NCBI GenBank assembly: GCA_002368355.1
Contig: AP018281.1
Coordinates: forward strand, 2,790,001 to 2,854,000
Length of the DNA stretch: 64,000 nt
Reading direction: 5' to 3'
Source: Chondrocystis sp. NIES-4102
Lineage (GTDB): Bacteria; Cyanobacteriota; Cyanobacteriia; Cyanobacteriales; Xenococcaceae
Made by a program: the position numbers and the translations under genes. Of the stretch, positions 56,698-64,000 are shown piece by piece (the first letter of the stretch is position 1; every line of letters begins with the position of its first letter). A model generated the notes under the pieces. That model did no database searches, was not told the DNA's origin, and saw only the letters and a program-made list of their open reading frames with translations.

Positions 56698-58089
56698 ATG
56701 ACAATAGATAGAATTATCAGAGGCAATGAGCAGTCGATTTTAGTAGATGGTGCTTATGTTTTAGTTGTGCTAAACAGAGCCTTGAGGAGCGAAGATAATC
56801 CAGTTATAGATGCAGCGATCGCCCATGCCAGTCAACTAAACCTGGGTATATTAGTTTATAGCGAAGTTGATGAGACAGTCGATTATGCTTGTGAACGTAT
56901 ATTTTATTTTATTCTTGGTGCATATAGAGAGCTGGCGATCGCCCTAAAGAAAAAGAAAATTAAATGTGTACAGGTAATTAAAAAAGCTGAAGATGAAGAC
57001 ATATTACAACTACTTACTTCTAAAGCAGCAGTTATCTACACCGATGAAGATTACACTCACTGGGATAGAGCTAAAATTCAACGAATATTAGATGTTGCTT
57101 GTCAGACTGTATTTTTAGTAGATGCGTCTAGACTTGTACCCATTAGGCAATTACCGACAAATCTTAAAACCACTCCAGAGTTTAGAAAGGCACATAATAA
57201 GTTGAGAGATACTTATTTTGCCCAATACAAAGCAGTTAATGAAGAGCAATTAATAGCTCTTGATCCAGTAAAAGATCTACCTATCGAACATAACTTTGCT
57301 CATTACAGCGATCATGATTTAGAAAACTTATTGAAGCAATGCAATATCAACCACGACATAAAAATCTCGGCACTTCATCCCCCCACTCAAGCAGAAATCA
57401 ATAAGCGTCTTGCTATCGTCAAAACCAAAATTGTCGCTAAATATAAGTGGATTAGAAACAATCCTGCCTTAGAATACTCAACCTCACAACTATCGCCATA
57501 TCTCCATTTTGGTATGATTAGTCCCCAGCAGGTTTTAGCAGAGATTGAATCATCTGATATTCCTAAAAGTTATACTTGGAAATTTCGCGATGAATTGCTT
57601 ACTTGGCGTGAATGGTTTCATTATCAGGCTTTTTACAATCCTAATCTACATTGCTATGATTCCTTACCCGATGATGCCAAAGAAACACTTTTAGATCATG
57701 CTGATGATCCTAGACCTGATCTTTGTAGCTTTGAAGATATTATACAGGGTCGTACGAGCGATCGCACTTGGAATGCTGCTCAACGGGAATGGTTAAATAC
57801 AGGTTGGCTACATAACAATTTAAGAATGTACTGGGCAAAACAAATTCTACGGTTTACCAAAACTCCACAACAAGCCTGGGATATAGCCTGTTATCTTAAT
57901 GATCATATCTCCCTAGATGGCTGCGATCCTGCTACCTATGGCTCAATTAGATGGGCTTTCGGTGATGGTAAACCAGGATATAGTGAAAAACCTATTTACG
58001 GTAAAGTATCCCCCAAAAGCGATCGCGCTATTTTAAACAGAGAAGGTATGAAACAATGGATTGAAACTAGAACTTCAGACTTGTGTTAG
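56698..58089 (+). CDS. phr: DNA photolyase, class II-like
   Basis: The 463-residue protein has an N-terminal photolyase antenna domain (YVLVVLNRALRSEDNPVIDA) and a C-terminal FAD domain. Its motifs fit the class II CPD photolyases: SQLSPYLHFGMISPQQVLAE, FRDELLTWREWFHYQAFYNP, RTWNAAQREWLNTGWLHNN and RMYWAKQILRF, with CYLNDHISLDGCDPATYG near the end. It should repair cyclobutane pyrimidine dimers with blue light. Type assignment is by resemblance; a divergent cryptochrome is possible. The gene lies between two repeat-rich spacers, which may affect its expression. Confidence 0.88.
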   Translation: MTIDRIIRGNEQSILVDGAYVLVVLNRALRSEDNPVIDAAIAHASQLNLGILVYSEVDETVDYACERIFYFILGAYRELAIALKKKKIKCVQVIKKAEDEDILQLLTSKAAVIYTDEDYTHWDRAKIQRILDVACQTVFLVDASRLVPIRQLPTNLKTTPEFRKAHNKLRDTYFAQYKAVNEEQLIALDPVKDLPIEHNFAHYSDHDLENLLKQCNINHDIKISALHPPTQAEINKRLAIVKTKIVAKYKWIRNNPALEYSTSQLSPYLHFGMISPQQVLAEIESSDIPKSYTWKFRDELLTWREWFHYQAFYNPNLHCYDSLPDDAKETLLDHADDPRPDLCSFEDIIQGRTSDRTWNAAQREWLNTGWLHNNLRMYWAKQILRFTKTPQQAWDIACYLNDHISLDGCDPATYGSIRWAFGDGKPGYSEKPIYGKVSPKSDRAILNREGMKQWIETRTSDLC

Positions 58090-58137
58090 TTATGTAGTTT
58101 GGCAGATGACCGCAATAGGATACAGGAGGGGGTAATT

Positions 58138-58176
58138 AGGTAGTAGGTAGTAGGTAGTAAATGAAGCTAAAAGCTA
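58138..58176 (+). repeat. Heptad AGGTAGT (three copies) plus AGCTAAAAGCTA
   Basis: Three AGGTAGT heptads (58138-58158) are followed by GAAGCTAAAAGCTAG (58162-58176). It lies between the photolyase gene and ftsI, which are convergent, and could overlap both transcript ends. Confidence 0.8.
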
Positions 58177-58197
58177 GAAACTACTAATACTTGGTTT

Positions 58198-60045
58198 CTA
58201 TTTCTGTTTACGACTAGGTGGTATACCTTCAACATTAATTATGCCTTGAATAACCGTACCTACAATAGGCGCAGCGACAGTAGATCCAAAAGTATATTTT
58301 CCATGAGGTTCATCAACTACAGCTAGTATTGCATAGCGTGGGGCTTCTACAGGGAATATACCCACGAAACTTGTAATTTTAGCTTCTAAATCGTAACCAC
58401 CTTGATTATTAGCTTTTTCAGAAGTACCTGTTTTACCTGCAATGCGATATCCAGGAATCTTTGCAGCTTCACCACTACCAGCTTCTACAACTTTTTCCAT
58501 CATTTTTAAAACGGTGTGAGAATTCTTAGGGGAAAAAACTTGTTTGCCGTTGGATGGTTGCGAATAGTGGAGATAACCTTGATAGTCGGACAAACCTCGG
58601 ACTAAGTGGGGAGTAATCAGTTTACCATTATTAGCTAAGGCTGCATTGAGTTGGATTAGTTTAATGGGAGTTAAGGATAAACCTTGACCAAAAGCTGTAT
58701 TAGCTCGTTCAACCTCACCAACAGTAAATTCTACCTCATTTTTTAATCTGCCAGGAGTGTAACCAGGTAAATCAAATTCAAGATTATCTTCGATGCCTAA
58801 CTTTTGTAAATCTCGATAATAATCTAGTGGTTCAAGCCTTTCCATGATTTTAATCATGCCCACATTACTAGAATGTTGCAAGATTTCTGTAAGAGTCACC
58901 TTACCTGGCGCCCCTACTTTCTCATAATCATGATTACTAATAATTTTATCCTGAATTTTTATTGTGCCTGTGTCGTTAAAAGTGTCTTCTGGGGTGATCA
59001 CTCCTGCATCTAAGGCTAAAGCAATATTAATCGGTTTGAAAGTTGAACCTGGTTCATAAAGATCGGTAATTGCCCAATTTTTAAATAATCCAAAGTCTTT
59101 AGTTTGATAATAAGTATTAGGATCGTAAGTAGGTTCAGAAACCAAAGCTGCGATCGCGCCATCACGGACATCCATAACTATTACCGTACCTCGTTTTGCC
59201 TTATATTGCTTCATTTGCTTTTTAAGGGCATTACGGGCTATTTGTTGGATACGTAGATCAATGGTTAATTCTAAACGTAAATCATCGAAGTTAAATAACT
59301 GTTGCGATCGCGGATAATTTCCAGGATAAAATACTGATCCATTATGATTAAAACTACGTTTTATTTTCCAGCTAACTGGTTGACGTTCTAATAGTTTATT
59401 TTGGGTGTATTCTACTCCAGCCTGGGGAGTACGAGTATTGTCGCGATTAACATATCCCGTTACTTCTGCTACCATCTCCCTATGGGGATAAAAACGCTTA
59501 TAATTTTGCATTAAATCTAAGCCATCAATTTGCAAAGCTGCTATTTTTTCTTTGGTAGATTCTGATAAATCCTCTGCCAGTAAAATTCCCCCAGATTGTT
59601 TACTAAAAATGTCTACAAGTTCTTGAGGCGTATGAGTACCTAAAATTTCTGATAACTTTTGAGCTATTTCCTCTGCTGGTACTTCTTGGGAATTTCTTTT
59701 AAATAAGAAAGGATGGACATATAAAGTATAAACGATTCGATCTGTTGCTAAAACATTTTGTTGCCGATCTACTATTTGGCGACGAGGGATATAAAATTTT
59801 AGTTTAGTAGTTTGCTGATCTTGGGCTATTTGAGTTAGTTTTTTCCCTTCAGGGGCTTGTTTGTAGACAATTACAGGATCAATTATTTGTAAATAATACA
59901 GCCTTGCAGCTAAACCTATTGCGCCGATAACTAAAAATCCCCACACTAAAAACAACCGCAAAATTAATTGATTGGTTTGTCTGCCTTTGTTAGTATGATG
60001 AGATTTAGCTAATTTTTTGTCTTGTAGAAACTTTAATTTGCTCAT
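58198..60045 (-). CDS. ftsI: Penicillin-binding protein, FtsI/PBP2 class B transpeptidase
   Basis: The 615-residue protein has an N-terminal membrane helix (about 28-50), a PBP dimer domain (about 70-220) and a transpeptidase domain. Its active-site motifs are STFK in PGSTFKPINIALAL, SSN in LQHSSNVGMIKIME and KTGTS in AGKTGTSEKANNQGGY. It cross-links septal peptidoglycan in the periplasm. The minus-strand FtsL-like gene at 60217-60705 precedes it by 171 bp, the same order as ftsL-ftsI in other bacteria. Confidence 0.95.
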   Translation of the reverse strand: MSKLKFLQDKKLAKSHHTNKGRQTNQLILRLFLVWGFLVIGAIGLAARLYYLQIIDPVIVYKQAPEGKKLTQIAQDQQTTKLKFYIPRRQIVDRQQNVLATDRIVYTLYVHPFLFKRNSQEVPAEEIAQKLSEILGTHTPQELVDIFSKQSGGILLAEDLSESTKEKIAALQIDGLDLMQNYKRFYPHREMVAEVTGYVNRDNTRTPQAGVEYTQNKLLERQPVSWKIKRSFNHNGSVFYPGNYPRSQQLFNFDDLRLELTIDLRIQQIARNALKKQMKQYKAKRGTVIVMDVRDGAIAALVSEPTYDPNTYYQTKDFGLFKNWAITDLYEPGSTFKPINIALALDAGVITPEDTFNDTGTIKIQDKIISNHDYEKVGAPGKVTLTEILQHSSNVGMIKIMERLEPLDYYRDLQKLGIEDNLEFDLPGYTPGRLKNEVEFTVGEVERANTAFGQGLSLTPIKLIQLNAALANNGKLITPHLVRGLSDYQGYLHYSQPSNGKQVFSPKNSHTVLKMMEKVVEAGSGEAAKIPGYRIAGKTGTSEKANNQGGYDLEAKITSFVGIFPVEAPRYAILAVVDEPHGKYTFGSTVAAPIVGTVIQGIINVEGIPPSRKQK

Positions 60046-60216
60046 AATTAAATTATCAATTAGCTAGGCAAAATTATTTTTATATTTATTATTGAGTTAT
60101 CTTTTTTTTGCCTCCCAAAGCCAAAGGTTAAGTTAATTTTGCACAAGCAAACCATATTTTTAGTATTTAATTAAGATTAGCTATTTCTTTAATTGCTTAC
60201 CTAATAATTTTTATAC

Positions 60217-60705
60217 TTAATAACCCAATGTATTATGCTGCAACTTAACTGTTGACTGTTGATTAGTAGTGGCTGCAAGCTCTGATTGATTTTTAATTTT
60301 AGCAGGAGTAATAAATAATGCTGATTCTGGGGTAGAAATATTCAAATGGCGATCTTTACTAGCTGCTTGAGCAATTTGATATTTCATAGTCTCATTAATT
60401 GCTATTAATTGACGCTCTTGACGTTGTAGATTTTCTAAATTTTGATATTTTTCGCTCCAAAGCTCAGGAATTCTCACTGTCGATATATAAAGACCAATAC
60501 TAGCACTCATCGAAGCCATCGCCACACCAAAAGATGCTTTCTGTAACAATGCTAAAATTTTAAGATTATGGGGTAAAGTTTGAGATTGAGTAAAAGTGTT
60601 AGTTCTTAATACTTTATTTGGTTGAATTTGAGGGTTGTCTAGCTTTTTGGGATATGGTTGAGGAGCATAGTATTGAGTGGAAAAATTTTGTTGAGGTACA
60701 GACAT
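60217..60705 (-). CDS. FtsL-like single-pass coiled-coil protein (candidate)
   Basis: The 162-residue protein has a proline-rich, cytoplasmic N-terminus, one transmembrane helix (about 56-73) and a coiled coil (WSEKYQNLENLQRQERQLIA, then NETMKYQIAQAA). A low-complexity tail follows. This topology and the position just upstream of ftsI match FtsL, which has low sequence conservation and is hard to find in cyanobacteria. There is a GGAG ribosome site 8 bases before the ATG. The name is an inference from context, not from sequence identity. Confidence 0.58.
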   Translation of the reverse strand: MSVPQQNFSTQYYAPQPYPKKLDNPQIQPNKVLRTNTFTQSQTLPHNLKILALLQKASFGVAMASMSASIGLYISTVRIPELWSEKYQNLENLQRQERQLIAINETMKYQIAQAASKDRHLNISTPESALFITPAKIKNQSELAATTNQQSTVKLQHNTLGY

Positions 60706-60926
60706 ACAATTATCTCCTATGTGTAAGTCATCAAGCCAGATACCCCGCCATTTTACGACAAAGTTTACTCTGACAATTATTCGTTTGGGCGAAATTCTAA
60801 CTTAGATTTTAAAAAATGATAAGAGTAACTGAAAAAAATTAATTGTTACTTACAAAAGGTAACTAAATTTTAAAAAAATCTCGTCTGGCACACATATTCT
60901 TATTTCTTACTTTTAGGTTACAGTTG

Positions 60927-62138
60927 ATGAATATATTAATTCTCTGCTCAACATTTCCCTATCCACCGAGCAAAGGTAGAAAACAACTAAGAACTTTTCA
61001 ACTATTGCAATATCTTAGTAAGCGACATCAGGTTACTTTACTTACTCGTTGTAATAATGAGGTTGAAGAGAAGGAAATAGAAACCTTACGTCAACAACCT
61101 CTAGAGTTAGTAATCTTTCCCGATAAGCAAAATAGCGAACCTTTAAAGTTAATTGATAAAGCCAAGCGTTGGGGGAAATACATTCAACAGAAAACGCCCC
61201 CAGAAATTCTAGATAACTACTCTACACAAATGGGTGAGTGGGTAAACAAGGCGATGGAAGAGCAAAGATTTGACGCGATCGCTCTAGAAGACTGCGCCGA
61301 TGAGATTTATCTCGATCCCCAATGGCATCAACAGTTAAAAGTGGTTTTAAATTTACATTTTTCCGCCTCTGGCAAATATCAACAACTATTAGCAATGGGT
61401 GACTCTGAAAATGAACTTAAGGATCAGATACATTTAGGGTTACAAAGACGTTACGAAGAATATTATCTCACCAAATTTAGCGCGATCGTCACTCTCAATA
61501 ACCTAGATAAACGTATTGTCAAAAAACTAGCTCCCGAAAGTGTAATTACCGTAATACCTAATGGTGTTGATTTAAATGAGTTTTCCCGTCGCCCAATTAA
61601 GCAAATTGGAGAGAAACTAGTTTTTGTTGGGAAGATGGATAACCCTGTCAATATTGATGCAGCCAAATTTTTAGCTTTAGAAGTTTTTCCAGCCATTCGC
61701 CAACGCTACCCTGAAGCTATTTTAAAATTAGTGGGGGCAAAACCTGTCGCAGAAATTATCGAATTGGGTAATTTACCAGGAGTTGAGGTTACAGGTGAAG
61801 TTAGCAGTGTTGTAGAATATCTCCATTGGGCTACTGTCTGTGTAATTCCTATTCGTCAGGGATATGGGTTAAGAAATCGAACTTTGGAGGCGATGGCGGT
61901 AGGAGTACCTCTAGTTGCTAGCGATCGCGCTTTAGCAGAATTTGAAGTAGATGGTGCTAATGTACCTTTAAGAGCCATGCGAGCCAACACTTTAGAAGAA
62001 TATATTTACGCTATTGGGCGTTTATTTTCTGAACCCAAATTAAGAGATAAGCTGGCGGAAAATGCTCGATCTCTAGTTATTAAAGAATATACTTGGGATA
62101 ATGTAGGCAAAAAGTATGAACAGGTATTAATAAATTAA
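60927..62138 (+). CDS. Glycosyltransferase family 4
   Basis: The 403-residue enzyme starts MNILILCSTFPYPPSKGRKQ, the pattern of GT4 enzymes of the type linked to XrtA/EpsH-like exopolysaccharide systems. The donor domain holds VFVGKMDNPVNIDAAKFLAL and IPIRQGYGLRNRTLEAMAVG. The frame could begin at TTG 60924, but ATG 60927 is preferred. It is not linked to the large cluster at 22-35 kb. Its target glycan is unknown. It diverges from the FtsL-like gene across about 220 bp. Confidence 0.9.
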   Translation: MNILILCSTFPYPPSKGRKQLRTFQLLQYLSKRHQVTLLTRCNNEVEEKEIETLRQQPLELVIFPDKQNSEPLKLIDKAKRWGKYIQQKTPPEILDNYSTQMGEWVNKAMEEQRFDAIALEDCADEIYLDPQWHQQLKVVLNLHFSASGKYQQLLAMGDSENELKDQIHLGLQRRYEEYYLTKFSAIVTLNNLDKRIVKKLAPESVITVIPNGVDLNEFSRRPIKQIGEKLVFVGKMDNPVNIDAAKFLALEVFPAIRQRYPEAILKLVGAKPVAEIIELGNLPGVEVTGEVSSVVEYLHWATVCVIPIRQGYGLRNRTLEAMAVGVPLVASDRALAEFEVDGANVPLRAMRANTLEEYIYAIGRLFSEPKLRDKLAENARSLVIKEYTWDNVGKKYEQVLIN

Positions 62139-62332
62139 ATATCTCTAAGAATTTCTTCAATTGCGATCGCATCTGTACTTATTCTTTTATTTTCACACAG
62201 TGTCAATCATGCTGTTTAAATACTTATAGCAACAGAATAAAAATAAGATATTCCCGAAAGCTCTTTGCATGAGCCTAATATAAATTATCCCAACCTTTGC
62301 GCTCCAATACTCTAATTAAATATAAGTCAAGA

Positions 62333-63931
62333 TCACCTATTAACAGGTAAAGCATTTTCAGAAATTGTAGCCACTAAAGACACATTAAACTCCTCTTCAA
62401 AAGCTTCTTTCTTATAACTTAAATTCCACAATTCCAAAGAGCAATTATCCCCTGCTTCCGATGGTTGGATTTGAAGCTCAACACAACGACAATCTGGATC
62501 GTAGCAACATTTCACCTGTGCGATCGCGCCTTTATTCCTACGGTCTAAAGCTATTGCTAATCTAAGAATTGCACTCAATTGTCGCACGATTAATTGTTCG
62601 TGTTTATTGGGTAATTTCTGATATAATTCGTGTTTTTTCTTGGGTTTACTTTTACGGTGATAGCGGGCAATATTAGCAATTATTTCTAATTCTAATTCCG
62701 TATATCCTAATAATTCTGCATTACGAATTAAATAATAAGAATGCTTATGATGGGCAGAATGACTAATATAAACTCCGCAGTTATGTAAAATTGCTGCTGA
62801 CCATAAAAGTTCTTTCTCCGCTTCATCCCAAAAGTGGATTTTACCCTGTAATTGCTCAAATATAGTCAAGGCAAACTTAGCTACACGTTCACTATAAGCC
62901 AAATCCACATGATATTTATGGGCAATTTTAAGTACATTACGCTTTTTAACCTCATTTTGATAGCGTAAACGACTACTAATTAAACCATGAGTTAGCATCC
63001 AATCTACGATCATCCCTTCCCGTAAGGCTCTTTGACAGATGATGATGGAATTAAGCTTGAGCATTGTCATCGCTTCGAGTAAGATAACTGCACCAGGAAT
63101 AATAATCTCTGCCCTTTTCTCAGACATTCCAGGTACTGCTAATCTTTCCTGATAACTCATTTTTGCCAACTTCTTGACAATTCTTTCTATATCTTTGCGT
63201 GTTATTTCATACCCATTTAACGGATCTGGAATAGAACCTAATTCCCTTGCATGGATCATGGCGAGGGTTTCAATTGTACCAGAAGTACCAATGGTGCGAG
63301 GAACTTCGTTTAACTGTAAGTTTTGCCAAATTTCTTCAACAGATCGTTCTAACATCCCACGAACATAGGATCTCAAGGCTTTGAATTCCAGATCACTAAT
63401 GGGATCTGTAGTTACCATATCTTTAGCTAAACGCACTGCACCAACCTTAGTACTGCTTAAGAAACGGGCTTCGTGAATATCTGCCAAAATTAATTCTGTT
63501 GAACCACCGCCAATATCAATAATTATATGAGGTTGCTCATTAAAATCCATCCCCGATAGTACACCTAAATAGATTCTACGTGCTTCTTCACGACCAGAGA
63601 TTAAATTAACTACAATCCCTAATTCCGCTTCAATTTGACGTAAAAAATCTTCTCCATTGGGAGCTTCTCTAGTAGCACTGGTTGCAACTGCGATAATCTG
63701 GCTAGCATTTAGGCTAGTAGCCATATCCTTACAGCGTCTGAGGGCATCTATAGAACGTTTAATTGCTTCTGGAGTTAAGTTACCTGTAGTAGTATCCCTT
63801 TCTCCTAAACGCACGGTGTCTTTTTCAACGGCGATAACTGTAAAGGATGGTAGGGATGGTTCTATTCGCACAATTACCATGTGAATTGAGTTTGTCCCGA
63901 TATCAATGGCTGCAATAATTTGTTGGTTCAT
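62333..63931 (-). CDS. ppx: Exopolyphosphatase (Ppx/GppA family)
   Basis: The 532-residue protein has the ASKHA-type Ppx/GppA domain (AAIDIGTNSIHMVIVRIEP, ISGREEARRIYLGVLSG, DIGGGSTELILA, GTSGTIETLAMIHAREL) and a C-terminal HD-like helical domain (ILHNCGVYISHSAHHKHSYY). It releases phosphate from polyphosphate chains or converts pppGpp to ppGpp; cyanobacteria usually have one such protein, normally called Ppx. Its ATG at 63929-63931 is close to the window end, so its promoter lies near or beyond 64000. Confidence 0.95.
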   Translation of the reverse strand: MNQQIIAAIDIGTNSIHMVIVRIEPSLPSFTVIAVEKDTVRLGERDTTTGNLTPEAIKRSIDALRRCKDMATSLNASQIIAVATSATREAPNGEDFLRQIEAELGIVVNLISGREEARRIYLGVLSGMDFNEQPHIIIDIGGGSTELILADIHEARFLSSTKVGAVRLAKDMVTTDPISDLEFKALRSYVRGMLERSVEEIWQNLQLNEVPRTIGTSGTIETLAMIHARELGSIPDPLNGYEITRKDIERIVKKLAKMSYQERLAVPGMSEKRAEIIIPGAVILLEAMTMLKLNSIIICQRALREGMIVDWMLTHGLISSRLRYQNEVKKRNVLKIAHKYHVDLAYSERVAKFALTIFEQLQGKIHFWDEAEKELLWSAAILHNCGVYISHSAHHKHSYYLIRNAELLGYTELELEIIANIARYHRKSKPKKKHELYQKLPNKHEQLIVRQLSAILRLAIALDRRNKGAIAQVKCCYDPDCRCVELQIQPSEAGDNCSLELWNLSYKKEAFEEEFNVSLVATISENALPVNR

Positions 63932-64000
63932 GGCAACTGTATATTTTTAACATTTGGCAGATGATGTATAGCTAAAATAAACTACAAAAATTTTTAGATA

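Overview
The window is chromosomal DNA from a cyanobacterium. Lineage-specific genes show this: psbI, ndhD, rpaB, a complex C (cytochrome b6f) cofactor assembly factor, the CbiE-CbiT fusion cobL, and the cyanobacterial forms of ftsQ, ftsI and ctpC. The DNA is AT-rich and strewn with the cyanobacterial HIP1 octamer GCGATCGC. Intergenic heptameric tandem repeats (AGGAGTC, AGGTAGT) and many dispersed, mostly single-gene transcription units point to a large-genome unicellular, baeocystous or filamentous species. The exact genus cannot be read from the sequence.

Layout. 1-5.0 kb: truncated ftsQ, ctpC, psbI, gcvT, glpK. 5.6-10.9 kb: accessory and hypothetical genes (SGNH hydrolase, YCII protein, tyrosine-phosphatase-like protein, AraC regulator), followed by two decaying genes, an interrupted DUF2834 gene and a heavily frameshifted ferric-reductase-like membrane gene. 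10.9-22.1 kb: MFS transporter, membrane serine hydrolase, cobL, radA, rpaB, CCB assembly factor, prolyl aminopeptidase, ABC1 kinase.

22.5-35.6 kb is a polysaccharide synthesis cluster on the plus strand: a nucleotide-sugar dehydratase fused to a degenerate EAL domain, four GT4 glycosyltransferases, a MurJ/MVF-type flippase, an O-antigen-ligase/Wzy-like protein, a secreted DUF4091 protein and a PglC/WbaP-type initiating sugar transferase. galE (minus strand), a PhyH-type dioxygenase and a GNAT/FemAB-like transferase follow. Together they can supply activated sugar, start a lipid-linked glycan, extend it, flip it and polymerise or ligate it. The export apparatus (Wza/Wzc) is not in the window. 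The EAL fusion on the first enzyme suggests, by inference, direct cyclic-di-GMP control of the pathway.

39-64 kb: a DUF1800/DUF1501 secreted pair, a double-RCK ion channel with an unusual pore loop, an aminotransferase, pfkA, tRNA-Gly(GCC), a ProA-like protein that has lost its catalytic cysteine, pepP, endonuclease V, an acyltransferase, ndhD, acylphosphatase, a class II-like photolyase, ftsI with an FtsL-like gene upstream, another glycosyltransferase and ppx. Several intergenic spaces carry heptad arrays, two of them split by GC-rich hairpins, and three copies of a short dispersed repeat.

All calls come from reading the sequence and family knowledge. No database search was run.
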